From contig JBHGXW010000010.1 of NCBI GenBank assembly GCA_041920465.1, positions 1-64,000 of the forward strand: a stretch of DNA of 64,000 nt, written 5' to 3'. How positions within the stretch are numbered: position 1 is the stretch's first letter; each line of letters begins with the position of its first letter. Below are positions 25,373-33,524 of the stretch, one piece after another. Source of the stretch: Brevibacillus_H sp041920465 (GTDB taxonomy: Bacteria; Bacillota; Bacilli; Brevibacillales; Brevibacillaceae). A model generated the notes under the pieces. That model was given only the letters and a program-made list of their open reading frames with translations, searched no databases and was not told the DNA's origin. The position numbers and the translations under genes were made by a program.

Positions 25373-26773
25373 ATGACGAGGCATACTTCTGCAGTTCAAG
25401 CTACGAACGGCTCATCCATCAGTTTCGCAAGTGCTGATCTTGTTGCCAAGAAATTTTTGTTGACGAGTGCTTTCTATCTAATTCTTGTTACGATACTGGG
25501 GATTATCATGAGCATCAAGCTGGTAGCTCCTGATGTCATTCCTGGTGCTCTTGGATTTATCGAAATGCGTGCCCTTCACTTGCAAGTCATTATTTTCGGC
25601 TGGTTGTCTATGGCTCTTATGGGCGGAATGTATTACATGATTCCACGAGTCGTTGAACGTGATTTATTCAGCAAAAAAATGGGTGATTTGCACTACTACT
25701 TGATGCATGTCGGGATTTTACTGGTAGCCGCAACGATTCTCAGCGGCCAATTGGACGGACGCGAATATCTCGAACCGGTAATTTGGGTAGATGCCGCAAT
25801 TGCCGTTGTTTGGGTTATCTTTGCATCCAACATTTTCATTACCGTATTCAAAGGCAACATCCCGCATTTCTCTCCTGTACTGAACTTCACATTGCTATCC
25901 ATCTTGTATCTGGGTCTTAACTTTGTATGGGCAAACTTCATTCCATGGGAAGGCGTGCGGGACAATCTCGCTATCTGGACTTTCGCTCACAATGAGGTAA
26001 ACGGCTGGTTTATGTTCGGTTTACAAGGTATCTTCTATTTCATGATCCCGAAAATGACGGGTACGGAAGGAAAACAGATTTACCCGGAGGTGCTGAGTAA
26101 AGTCCACTTCTGGTGTGTAGCGATTTTCATTCCGCCATCCGTCTTGCACCACCTCTTGTACAAAGATGCTCCAGTTAACTTCTTCTGGAAGCTGATGGGT
26201 GAGTGGACCAGTGTTGGGATGTTGATTCCGACTTTCATCTGGTTCTACATCATTACCGTAAGCATTCGCAACAGCCAGAAATCTCTTGGCGTTGTCGGCA
26301 AATTTGTCGTTGCCACGATGATTTTCTACGTGATGAACTGCATCCAAGGCTCTTCCCAGTCGATTCGCTTTATCAACGACTTCATCCACGGTTCCCAATG
26401 GGTGGTCGGTCATGCTCATTTGGCGTTGTTAGGCTTCATCTCGTTCGGTGTGTTTGCCTTCGTATACTGGATGGTTCAAACCTACTGGGGCGAGTGCTAC
26501 GACGAGAAATTGGCAAATCTTCACTACTGGCTGGTAATCATTGGATTCCCCGGCATGTTTATTCCGCTCACGATCGCCGGCATTATCGAAGGGACAATGG
26601 CGGGAGAAAACTTCTACACCGTGCATGAAGCAATCCGTCCGTATCTGGTGGCGCGTGGAGTAGCGGGGGCGATTACAGCATTGGCAGCTATCGTTTTCTC
26701 GATCAACATGTGGAAGGTGATCAAGGTAGCGAAAACGCAAAGCATCGGCAGCCACTTCAGCCGCACTGCGTAG
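25373..26773 (+). CDS. Atypical NorB/CcoN-like heme-copper catalytic subunit
   Basis: Catalytic subunit of 466 aa with about 12 helices, C-type heme-copper superfamily. Ligands: His69 and His349 (low-spin heme), His347 (active heme), His206, His259 and His260 (non-heme metal). Aligned by eye to Pseudomonas NorB, HLWVEGVWE becomes HNEVNGWFM: the FeB ligand Glu211 is Asn210, and a Glu lies two residues after the His. The cross-linking Tyr of cbb3 CcoN is replaced by Ile. It is thus neither a classical cNOR nor a cbb3 oxidase; NO reduction of a non-canonical type is inferred. GGCGGGAG precedes the ATG. Confidence 0.8.
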   Translation: MTRHTSAVQATNGSSISFASADLVAKKFLLTSAFYLILVTILGIIMSIKLVAPDVIPGALGFIEMRALHLQVIIFGWLSMALMGGMYYMIPRVVERDLFSKKMGDLHYYLMHVGILLVAATILSGQLDGREYLEPVIWVDAAIAVVWVIFASNIFITVFKGNIPHFSPVLNFTLLSILYLGLNFVWANFIPWEGVRDNLAIWTFAHNEVNGWFMFGLQGIFYFMIPKMTGTEGKQIYPEVLSKVHFWCVAIFIPPSVLHHLLYKDAPVNFFWKLMGEWTSVGMLIPTFIWFYIITVSIRNSQKSLGVVGKFVVATMIFYVMNCIQGSSQSIRFINDFIHGSQWVVGHAHLALLGFISFGVFAFVYWMVQTYWGECYDEKLANLHYWLVIIGFPGMFIPLTIAGIIEGTMAGENFYTVHEAIRPYLVARGVAGAITALAAIVFSINMWKVIKVAKTQSIGSHFSRTA

Positions 26774-26821
26774 GATTTGCTGCGTGGTTTTCATGAAGGT
26801 TAAGAATTTTTCATTTGGGGG

Positions 26822-26917
26822 CCCCGCCGGGCGCAACATAGCGCCGCACAGGACGTGCTAGTGCCGGCGACGCAACAAGGACGTTGCGCTTAGCCGGCTT
26901 ATAGCCCGGTGGGTTTT
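26822..26917 (+). repeat. Structured repeat with AGGAC-loop hairpins, copy 2
   Basis: An outer stem CCCCGCCGGGC/GCCCGGTGGG is followed by TTTTC, so it can also act as a terminator after the heme-copper gene. Inside are GCAC-AGGAC-GTGC (26846-26858) and GCCGGC/GCCGGC enclosing GCAAC-AAGGAC-GTTGC (26863-26898). The element at 60077-60195 shares the word CGCCGCACAGGACGT and the same plan, with compensating stem changes. Confidence 0.8.
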
Positions 26918-26947
26918 CTCAGCGGGAAGAGGGAGAGGGAGCGGCAA

Positions 26948-28468
26948 ATGAACGGTCATGTCATGCCGGGAGTTCCGACAAGTGTATTTTATATCGGGAT
27001 CGTGTCAGTTATAATTTTCTCTTTTATCCTGTTGGGGCGTTCCAAGGCAGCTACAACAGAAGGCAGCGTCACATACCGGACCTATGATCTGCTTCGATTT
27101 GGCTGGATCTCCCGCCTGGTTCATTCGCGCTTCACCAGATTGTGCCTGCAACTGGTAACCGTATTCTTATTCGTCATGGTGATCGTCACCGGCCTGTTTG
27201 GCATTCAAGATCCCGGAATGAATCTCTCGACAATACTTACATGGACAATCTGGTGGATCATGCTGGTTCTTTTCATATTGTTTGCAGGGAAATTATGGTG
27301 CTATGTATGTCCGTGGGATGCCATTGCCACATGGATGGATAAACTGCATCTCTGGAAAGTGCGCGACAGCAGATTTTCGTTGAGGGTGAAATGGCCAAAA
27401 GCATGGCGCAACATCTATTTTGCGACAGTCCTGTTTCTTCTGCTCACCTGGCTGGAATTGGGCTTTGGAGTGACAACCAAGCCGGCGATGACGGCCTATC
27501 TGGCGCTCTTGATGCTGTTTCTGGCGATTTTTGCCGCTGTGGTGTTTGACCGGAAATCGTTTTGCCGCTATGCTTGCCTGATTGGGCGGATTAGCGGTTT
27601 GTATGCCTTGATTTCTCCCATTGAGGTGCGGTCTCGCGACAAAAGCATTTGCGCTGCTTGTACGACCAAGGATTGCTACAACGGCAATGAGCTAGGTTAC
27701 GCTTGTCCGACATATCAATACTTGGGAACCATGGAGAAAAACACGTATTGCATTGCCTGCATGGAATGTGTCAAAACCTGCAAAAAGCAGAACGCAACCG
27801 TTCAACTGCGGCCGTTTGGCATCGATTTGGTTAAGGTAGGGCAAACGAGAAAAGATGAGGCATGGCTGATTTTAATTATGCTGGCCATGACTTCTTTTCA
27901 CGGGCTGACGATGGCACCAGTCTGGTATATGGTTACCGACTGGCTGGAAAAAGTGCTGAACGTTGGTTACACCGCTGCCTTCACCATTGGAATGGCGGGT
28001 TTCCTTTTGCTCGTCTGGCTCTATTACGGGGTAACAATCCGAATTACTTGGGTTATGCATCATCGGCGGGCCAGCTTCCGGGAGATTTTTATCAAGCAGG
28101 CATATTCGCTTCTTCCCATCGCGTTGTTTTACCATTTGGCGCACAATCTGATGCACTTTTCCTCCGAGAGTGGAAGAGTACATTCTGTCCTGTCCGATCC
28201 GTTCGGGTTTGGCTGGAATCTGTTCGGCACCCGAGATTCCGGTTTCCAGGCGCTGCTCTCTATGGAAGCCATCTGGATAGCACAGGTGCTTTTCATCCTG
28301 ATTGGACATATCTGGTCACTCGTCATTAGCCATCGGATGGCCGGTCATCTGTATCGGCAGGATCGATCCCTTCCGATTGAACTGCCGATGGTCATCGCCA
28401 TGATGGTGTATTCGGTGATCAGCCTCTATTTGATCGCCCAACCGATGGAAATGAGAACAAGCATGTGA
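26948..28468 (+). CDS. NapH/NosR-like membrane ferredoxin
   Basis: Polytopic protein of 506 aa with about ten helices. The NapH/NosR signatures CYVCP (near residue 118) and CRYAC (near 206) are present, then Cys-rich clusters ICAACTTKDC and YCIACMECVKTC. Such proteins carry electrons from quinol or an unknown donor to periplasmic reductases or maturation steps. It lies after the NOR-like gene, separated by the structured repeat, and before a FixH-like gene. Start 26948 with GGGAG upstream. Confidence 0.78.
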   Translation: MNGHVMPGVPTSVFYIGIVSVIIFSFILLGRSKAATTEGSVTYRTYDLLRFGWISRLVHSRFTRLCLQLVTVFLFVMVIVTGLFGIQDPGMNLSTILTWTIWWIMLVLFILFAGKLWCYVCPWDAIATWMDKLHLWKVRDSRFSLRVKWPKAWRNIYFATVLFLLLTWLELGFGVTTKPAMTAYLALLMLFLAIFAAVVFDRKSFCRYACLIGRISGLYALISPIEVRSRDKSICAACTTKDCYNGNELGYACPTYQYLGTMEKNTYCIACMECVKTCKKQNATVQLRPFGIDLVKVGQTRKDEAWLILIMLAMTSFHGLTMAPVWYMVTDWLEKVLNVGYTAAFTIGMAGFLLLVWLYYGVTIRITWVMHHRRASFREIFIKQAYSLLPIALFYHLAHNLMHFSSESGRVHSVLSDPFGFGWNLFGTRDSGFQALLSMEAIWIAQVLFILIGHIWSLVISHRMAGHLYRQDRSLPIELPMVIAMMVYSVISLYLIAQPMEMRTSM

Positions 28469-28478
28469 GGAGGGCAGT

Positions 28479-29048
28479 ATGAATAAATGGATTCCGTGCA
28501 TCTGTTGGGCTGTTTTGCTCGTTTTCGTGGGCGTTTCTTCGGTTTCTGCCCATACAGATCCTCCGATTATGCAACTCAGGATGGACCCGGATATGCCGAA
28601 TCAAAATGAAGCTGCCAGGCTTGAACTGAAGCTGACCGGTTCCAGAACCGGGCTTCCGACGATTGGAGCCAAGGTTCACGTGACAGCAACCGATTCCCAA
28701 GGGACTAAAGTGGTTTATCAACTGCAAAGCCCAAAGGCCGGTTTCTATACGGGAACCGTGATTTTTCCGCGATTGGGTATGTGGGATATTCGGGTGGAGA
28801 TTGAACACGAGAATGAGCTGGACATCAGGCACTATATGGTGCACGTGATGAAACCGGTTCCCGGCTATCATAACGTTCTCCTGGATGAAGAAGTGCTGGC
28901 GATGGACAAGAATGCATTAGGGCAAGCGATTTCGCCGCGTCTGGTACTGGAAGGGTATGTTTTTCTGATCGTGGTGCTTTTGGTAATCGTCACACTGATC
29001 AAAAATCGCCAGAAATCCAAGCAGAGGAGGGCTTTCCTTGAGAGTTAA
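28479..29048 (+). CDS. FixH/YtkA-like exported protein with a C-terminal anchor
   Basis: Protein of 189 aa: signal peptide (1-24, ending VSAHT), a beta-rich domain (about 30-125) of the FixH/YtkA or CopC-like type with GFYTGTVIFPRLGMWDIRVE, and a C-terminal membrane helix (about 155-175). FixH accompanies CcoG in cbb3 assembly, so this is probably an accessory or copper-handling factor for the heme-copper enzyme. GGAGGG precedes the ATG. The next gene starts inside its last codons. Confidence 0.7.
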   Translation: MNKWIPCICWAVLLVFVGVSSVSAHTDPPIMQLRMDPDMPNQNEAARLELKLTGSRTGLPTIGAKVHVTATDSQGTKVVYQLQSPKAGFYTGTVIFPRLGMWDIRVEIEHENELDIRHYMVHVMKPVPGYHNVLLDEEVLAMDKNALGQAISPRLVLEGYVFLIVVLLVIVTLIKNRQKSKQRRAFLES

Positions 29049-29259
29049 ATTTTCGTTCGGACTGTTTTTGCTGATTGGCCTAACCATGTTTGCCTCATCC
29101 GTTTCCGCGCATTGGGGCGGTGGTGACGGGCACATTTCTGCAGCCATAACGGAATGGGTGATTATTCTCGGGTCGCTGGTGGGGACGTTCGTGCTTGTCT
29201 TCCGCAAGAAGCCGCTGCCGGATGAGAATCAGTCAAACGACCCCACTTCGCTATCATAA
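29038..29259 (+). CDS. Small exported membrane protein ending the redox cluster
   Basis: Protein of 73 aa with a signal-like N-terminus (to VSAH), a His/Gly stretch HWGGGDGHIS and one membrane helix (about 37-56). It begins with TTG, 7 bases behind GAGGAGG, and overlaps the preceding gene by 11 bases, so the two are coupled. Both exported products begin with His after the predicted cleavage site, which suggests metal binding. No family recognised. Confidence 0.65.
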   Translation: MRVKFSFGLFLLIGLTMFASSVSAHWGGGDGHISAAITEWVIILGSLVGTFVLVFRKKPLPDENQSNDPTSLS

Positions 29260-29288
29260 AGGAGCCTGTCCACTATTTTCTTTTGGTG

Positions 29289-29294
29289 TATAAT
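29289..29294 (+). promoter_or_regulatory. -10 element of the CDGSH gene
   Basis: TATAAT in GTGTATAATAAAG, 39 bases before the ATG. The -35 (CTGTCC or TGTCCA near 29266) is weak. Confidence 0.5.
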
Positions 29295-29332
29295 AAAGAA
29301 TATCCGAAGAAAGAAACAGGAGAGTTCAGGCT

Positions 29333-29572
29333 ATGTCTATGTTTGATAAAAACAAACCTTATGTGGTAAGCGAAGAACCGGGTTTGAAGGAATATTGTGC
29401 TTGTGGACTGACGGAGAGTCCACCCTACTGTGACGGTTCCCATATGGGGAAAGAGACAGGAAAACGGCCGTATTTGGTGAAAGTTGCTGAGCCAAGGGTC
29501 GTTTCCTTCTGCGGTTGTGGCAAGTCAGCGAAGCTTCCGTATTGTGACGGCAGCCATAAAGAAGGGAAATAA
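29333..29572 (+). CDS. Twin CDGSH iron-sulfur protein
   Basis: Soluble protein of 79 aa with two CDGSH domains: CACGLTESPPYCDGSH and CGCGKSAKLPYCDGSH. Each gives three Cys and one His to a [2Fe-2S] cluster of the mitoNEET type, arranged in tandem in one chain. Such proteins take part in iron-sulfur or redox handling; the exact role is unknown. It has its own promoter and terminator, downstream of the redox cluster. Confidence 0.92.
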   Translation: MSMFDKNKPYVVSEEPGLKEYCACGLTESPPYCDGSHMGKETGKRPYLVKVAEPRVVSFCGCGKSAKLPYCDGSHKEGK

Positions 29573-29573
29573 G

Positions 29574-29610
29574 AAAAAGCATCCACGTCTTTGGGCATGG
29601 ATGCTTTTTC
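29574..29610. terminator. Bidirectional terminator
   Basis: AAAAAGCATCCA pairs with TGGATGCTTTTT. It serves the CDGSH gene and the convergent His/Gln-rich gene. Confidence 0.85.
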
Positions 29611-29635
29611 TATCAGGTGAAAGGTGTGGGTTTTC

Positions 29636-30160
29636 TTACGAATTGTAATATCGGCTGCCGGTGTAATGAACCGCATGGGCGTTGTCGGTTGCTTGTGCGG
29701 CATGAGCAGACATCGGAGCCGTGATCGTAGTGGCGGAGCGCTGTTGATTGTAAGGATGATAAAATTCTTGAAGTGAACGCATAGCTTCTGGAGAGATGTG
29801 TCCGTGGAAAACGAGCGCCGCTGGAGAAACCTGATCGTTAGAAGCGGTATATCGTGGATTATTCCAGGCTGATTGAACAGATTGATTGGCATACACAGAC
29901 ATGCCAGCTCCGGTTACCGATTGCCCGGTTATCACCTGTCCGGGCATCACCGGTCCCGCCATCGGTTGTCCGGTATAGCCTGCGTAAGCTGTAGCAGGAG
30001 TGTAAACCGGTTGATTTACTTGCTGTTGTCCGGCGTATTGTTCGTAGGTACTTGCTTGATGGTGATGAAACGCAGCCTGTTGATGGTGAAACTGCGCTTG
30101 TTGGCGATGGGCTTGCGCTAATTGGCGATGACGAGATTGTTGATCGTACATAGGATTCAT
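29636..30160 (-). CDS. His/Gln/Tyr-rich low-complexity protein
   Basis: Protein of 174 aa. Residues 5-40 are a run of His, Gln and Ala (QQAQFHHQQAAFHHHQAS); the middle is rich in Pro, Gly, Tyr and Gln (AGYTGQPMAGPVMPGQ); the last 60 residues are more ordered (VFHGHISPEAMRSLQEFYHPYNQ). No signal peptide. Composition recalls spore-coat or surface structural proteins, but no family was recognised and no sporulation promoter is clear. The ATG at 30160 has GGAGGAGACC upstream; an ATG 15 bases earlier would overlap that ribosome site. Confidence 0.7.
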   Translation of the reverse strand: MNPMYDQQSRHRQLAQAHRQQAQFHHQQAAFHHHQASTYEQYAGQQQVNQPVYTPATAYAGYTGQPMAGPVMPGQVITGQSVTGAGMSVYANQSVQSAWNNPRYTASNDQVSPAALVFHGHISPEAMRSLQEFYHPYNQQRSATTITAPMSAHAAQATDNAHAVHYTGSRYYNS

Positions 30161-30332
30161 CCTGGTCTCCTCCATTAGGTATTCGTCTGGTGGCTGAGTA
30201 ATTTGCCTTTAGAAGTATGTCCCAAAATGAGCATAACCATGTATCGCTGGATGAAAAAGCCTAGTACAGTTTCCGAGAATGAGGTACAGTAAGAAATGAT
30301 GAATGTTACAATAAATTTGATTGGAGGCAGTC

Positions 30333-31433
30333 ATGCGTATACAGGATGTATCCGTTGCCCGTCATGCGATTCCATTGAAAAAGCCGTTCAAAACGGCATT
30401 GCGTACTGTGGAAGTAGCCCATTTGATCGTGGTTAAAGTGACTTGCGATAACGGTATCATAGGCTACGGGGAAGCACCGCCAACTGTGGTGATTACCGGC
30501 GACAGCCTGGAAAGCATCGAATCGGCCATTCTACATACAATCAAACCTGCGTTAGTCGGCCAGAATCTGATCGCTTATGAACAGGTGTTCCAGCTTTTGC
30601 ATCGCTTACTGGCGGGCAATTCGAGCGCGAAAGCGGCGATTGATATGGCTCTTTATGATTGCATCTCGCAGAACTGCGGGCTTCCGCTTTATCAGTTCCT
30701 GGGCGGCTATCGCGATCAATTGGAGACCGATTTTACCGTTAGTGTCAACTCCCCGGAGGAGATGAGCGAGGATGCCGCTCAGTACGTGCAGGACGGTTTT
30801 ACCGTGTTGAAAATTAAAGTGGGTAAAGACGATATCAAGCAAGATATTGTCCGGATTCAGGAAATTCGCAAACGGGTAGGAAATCAGATAAAAATTCGTC
30901 TGGACGCCAACCAGGGCTGGGAAGCCAAGGAAGCGATCCGCTCGATCCGCAAGATGGAAGAGATGGGACTGGAGATCGAATTGGTGGAACAGCCGGTAAA
31001 AGCGCATGACATCGAAGGTCTCAAAGCGGTAACGGATGCCGTCGATACGCCGATTATGGCGGATGAAAGTGTTTTTAGTCCAAGGCAGGCTTTTGAAGTA
31101 TTGAAGTTGCGTGCAGCCGATTTGATCAATATCAAACTGATGAAAGCCGGGGGAATTTACAAGGCGCAGATCATTAACCACATGGCGGAAGAGTGCGGAG
31201 TAGAATGCATGGTCGGCAGCATGATCGAATCCCGCCTTGGCATTACGGCGGCCGCTCATTTCGCTGCCAGCAAAAAAAACATTACCCGCTTTGATTTCGA
31301 TGCGCCGTTGATGTTGGTCAAGGACCTGATGGAAGGTGGCGTCACGTATCAGGGCCGAGTGATCTGTTTGCCGAAACGGCCTGGTTTGGGAATTACCAAA
31401 ATTCTAACAGAAACGATGGAGAATAGAGGATGA
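30333..31433 (+). CDS. ykfB: L-Ala-D/L-Glu epimerase
   Basis: Enolase-superfamily dipeptide epimerase of 366 aa, the length of B. subtilis YkfB. Catalytic lysines sit in LKIKVGK and LMKAGG; the metal ligands are Asp in RLDANQGW, Glu in VEQPV and Asp in MADESVF. It converts L-Ala-D-Glu from murein peptides to L-Ala-L-Glu. The start at 30333 follows GGAGGC. It overlaps ykfC by 4 bases (ATGA), as expected for a murein peptide recycling operon. Confidence 0.93.
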   Translation: MRIQDVSVARHAIPLKKPFKTALRTVEVAHLIVVKVTCDNGIIGYGEAPPTVVITGDSLESIESAILHTIKPALVGQNLIAYEQVFQLLHRLLAGNSSAKAAIDMALYDCISQNCGLPLYQFLGGYRDQLETDFTVSVNSPEEMSEDAAQYVQDGFTVLKIKVGKDDIKQDIVRIQEIRKRVGNQIKIRLDANQGWEAKEAIRSIRKMEEMGLEIELVEQPVKAHDIEGLKAVTDAVDTPIMADESVFSPRQAFEVLKLRAADLINIKLMKAGGIYKAQIINHMAEECGVECMVGSMIESRLGITAAAHFAASKKNITRFDFDAPLMLVKDLMEGGVTYQGRVICLPKRPGLGITKILTETMENRG

Positions 31434-32332
31434 GTGAACAAAATCGGATTGTCCATGTTGCTGTTGCTACTCTCTGGACGACACCCGAATCGCCGGAGTT
31501 GATCGATCAACCGGCCATTGCCTCACCTGTTGACATACGCGGATGGTTAAACATGTCATTGGAAGACAGGCTGGGACTTTACGATAAAGATAAGGTCCAG
31601 ACACAAGCTTTGTTCGGGACAGTCGTCCAGGTTGTCAAACAGGAAGGAGATTGGGCCTATGTAGTCGTGCCCGACCAGCCAACGATCAAGGATGAACGGG
31701 GCTATCCGGGGTGGGTTCCGCTTCGCCAGCTAAGCCCGCGGGACGGGGCAGCGATGCCAGGTAAACCAATTGCGGTGGTAACGGAACCGACGGCGTATCT
31801 CTATCTGGACCCTGAACACAAAGAAATGGAAATCAGTTATTTGACCCAACTGCCTGTTATCCAAGATACTGGAGATTGGGTGCAGGTGGCAACCCCATTG
31901 GGGAATCGCTATCTGCGTAAATCGGAAGTTGCGATTCATCAATCCAGGATTCCTCAAGCTGCCGGGCAAAGAATCGTGGAAGAAGCGAAGCGATTCCTCG
32001 GTTTGCCGTACCTTTGGGGCGGGACATCCGCTTTTGGTTACGATTGTTCGGGATTTGCCTACTCCATCCACCGTGCCTGTGGTATCGCCATTCCCAGGGA
32101 TGCATCGAACCAAGCAAGATCCGGCCATTTGATTGAGACCGACAATCTTCTCCCCGGAGATTTGGTTTTCTTTGCCTTTGAGGAAGGCAGGGGCAGAGTT
32201 CATCACGTGGGCATCTATATTGGAGATGGCCAAATGATTCACGCACCGAAGACAGGGAAAACGATAGAGATGATTCCGATTAAAGGCTCACCCTATGAAG
32301 GGGAGCATTCTATTTCCAGAAGATATTGGTAA
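31430..32332 (+). CDS. ykfC: Gamma-D-glutamyl-L-diamino acid endopeptidase (NlpC/P60)
   Basis: Cell-wall peptide hydrolase of 300 aa without a signal peptide: SH3-like domains (about 5-100 and 110-170), then NlpC/P60 (about 178-300) with catalytic Cys206 (GYDCSGF), His259 (VHHVGIY) and His271. YkfC cuts tripeptide and longer murein peptides to release L-Ala-D-Glu, the substrate of the upstream epimerase. The lack of a secretion signal fits a cytosolic recycling role. Confidence 0.92.
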   Translation: MSEQNRIVHVAVATLWTTPESPELIDQPAIASPVDIRGWLNMSLEDRLGLYDKDKVQTQALFGTVVQVVKQEGDWAYVVVPDQPTIKDERGYPGWVPLRQLSPRDGAAMPGKPIAVVTEPTAYLYLDPEHKEMEISYLTQLPVIQDTGDWVQVATPLGNRYLRKSEVAIHQSRIPQAAGQRIVEEAKRFLGLPYLWGGTSAFGYDCSGFAYSIHRACGIAIPRDASNQARSGHLIETDNLLPGDLVFFAFEEGRGRVHHVGIYIGDGQMIHAPKTGKTIEMIPIKGSPYEGEHSISRRYW

Positions 32333-32346
32333 CAAAGGAGTTCAAT

Positions 32347-33237
32347 ATGTTTCGATCCATACTGTATGTATTTTTAGGGGCCTGCAGCTACGGGGTATTG
32401 TCTGCCATGGTCAAATTGGCTTATCAGGCGGGATTTCAGCCGGGTGAAGTTACAGGCTCTCAAAATTTCTTTGGTACATTGTTAATGGTCATTCCCTTCC
32501 TGTTTATGAGGAAATCTGTCCTATCCCTCAAAAATGGGCTGCAACTGTTAGGCGTTGGATTAACCATTGGATTTACCAGCGTCTTGTACTATAGCTGTTT
32601 GCAATACCTGGAGTCATCCGTAGCGATTGTGCTTCTTTTCCAATTTACCTGGATGGGAGTATTGATGGAAGCGATCATCGAGCGGAAGTGGCCGTCAAAG
32701 GATAAATGGATGGTGTTGTTCCTGTTATTGATTGGCACATTCTTGGCGGCGGGTGTAATCGAGAGTGGGATTCGGTCTTTTTCTTTCCTCGGCATCTTGC
32801 TCGGTTTTCTTTCCGCCTTCACATACGCATTGTTTATCTTGTTTAGCGGGAAAGTGGCGACTGCGGTTGACGCGTGGAGCCGCAGCACGATTATGAGCAT
32901 CGGCTCGTTGATTACGTCGTTTATCGTATTTCGTCCGGAGTTTCTATGGAATGGAGCGCTGAGTCAGGGGCTTTTTTTGTGGGGAGCCTTGCTCGCATTT
33001 TTTGGTGTCATGGTTCCGACGCTGCTGTTTAATCTCGGCGTACCGAAAATCGGGGTAGGTCTGGCCACCATCCTTGGTTCAGCCGAGCTGCCGATGGCCG
33101 TCCTGCTGTCCAGCCTGGTTCTGGGTGAGCAGGTGAGCGCGATCCAATGGATTGGCGTGGTAATCATCCTCTTCGCCATCGCCTTGCCGGAGTTGAAACG
33201 CCGAAGAGAGTCATTAAACAGGGTAGGGTGGTCGTGA
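32347..33237 (+). CDS. EamA/DMT family transporter
   Basis: Ten-helix transporter of 296 aa built of two EamA repeats (about 1-135 and 150-290; the second ends AIQWIGVVIILFAI). Family members move amino acids, nucleobases or other metabolites, often outward; the substrate is unknown. AAAGGAG lies 8 bases before the ATG at 32347, which follows ykfC by 14 bases, so it is likely in the same operon and may handle a murein-derived metabolite. Downstream lies a decayed metal-resistance locus. Confidence 0.85.
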   Translation: MFRSILYVFLGACSYGVLSAMVKLAYQAGFQPGEVTGSQNFFGTLLMVIPFLFMRKSVLSLKNGLQLLGVGLTIGFTSVLYYSCLQYLESSVAIVLLFQFTWMGVLMEAIIERKWPSKDKWMVLFLLLIGTFLAAGVIESGIRSFSFLGILLGFLSAFTYALFILFSGKVATAVDAWSRSTIMSIGSLITSFIVFRPEFLWNGALSQGLFLWGALLAFFGVMVPTLLFNLGVPKIGVGLATILGSAELPMAVLLSSLVLGEQVSAIQWIGVVIILFAIALPELKRRRESLNRVGWS

Positions 33238-33282
33238 AGAAGCAGACGAACGGCAGTTCATGCGGCAGCAGCGAGTGCTGCA

Positions 33283-33408
33283 GAGTACGAAATCAAATTG
33301 ATCATTCCAAACTGGCTCACACTTTGGATGGCGATTGTAAGCGATACGGGAGCTGCACTCCTGGTTATCCTGAACAGCCTCAGGTTGTTGCGCCAACAAG
33401 GCTTGTAG
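33283..33408 (+). pseudogene. C-terminal remnant of a heavy-metal P-type ATPase
   Basis: After the EamA stop codon, the same frame encodes a tail that reads NWLTLWMAIVSDTGAALL, then VILNSLRLLRQ and a stop at 33406. This is the typical last membrane helix and C-terminus of CadA/ZntA-type metal ATPases. No ATPase motifs (DKTGT, CPC) lie upstream, so the rest was deleted. A terminator follows. Confidence 0.8.
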
Positions 33409-33413
33409 TTTGG

Positions 33414-33446
33414 GCCCCTCGTCACAACAATTGTAACGGGGGTTTT
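33414..33446 (+). terminator. Terminator of the lost ATPase gene
   Basis: CCCCTCGT and ACGGGGG pair with one bulge around an AT-rich loop, followed by TTTTTCT. Probably now ends the ykfBC-EamA transcript. Confidence 0.6.
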
Positions 33447-33485
33447 TCTATTTTCCTCTTGAATAAATCATGTACTCCTTATAAT

Positions 33486-33501
33486 ATACCCATAGGGGTA
33501 T
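33486..33501. promoter_or_regulatory. CsoR-like operator
   Basis: ATACCCATAGGGGTAT is a near-perfect palindrome of the type bound by the copper repressor CsoR (ATACCC...GGGGTAT). It lies 23 bases before the start of the broken adaptor gene. No csoR, copA or copZ gene is in the window. Confidence 0.6.
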
Positions 33502-33524
33502 TTTTAAAAAAGGAGAGGCATGTC

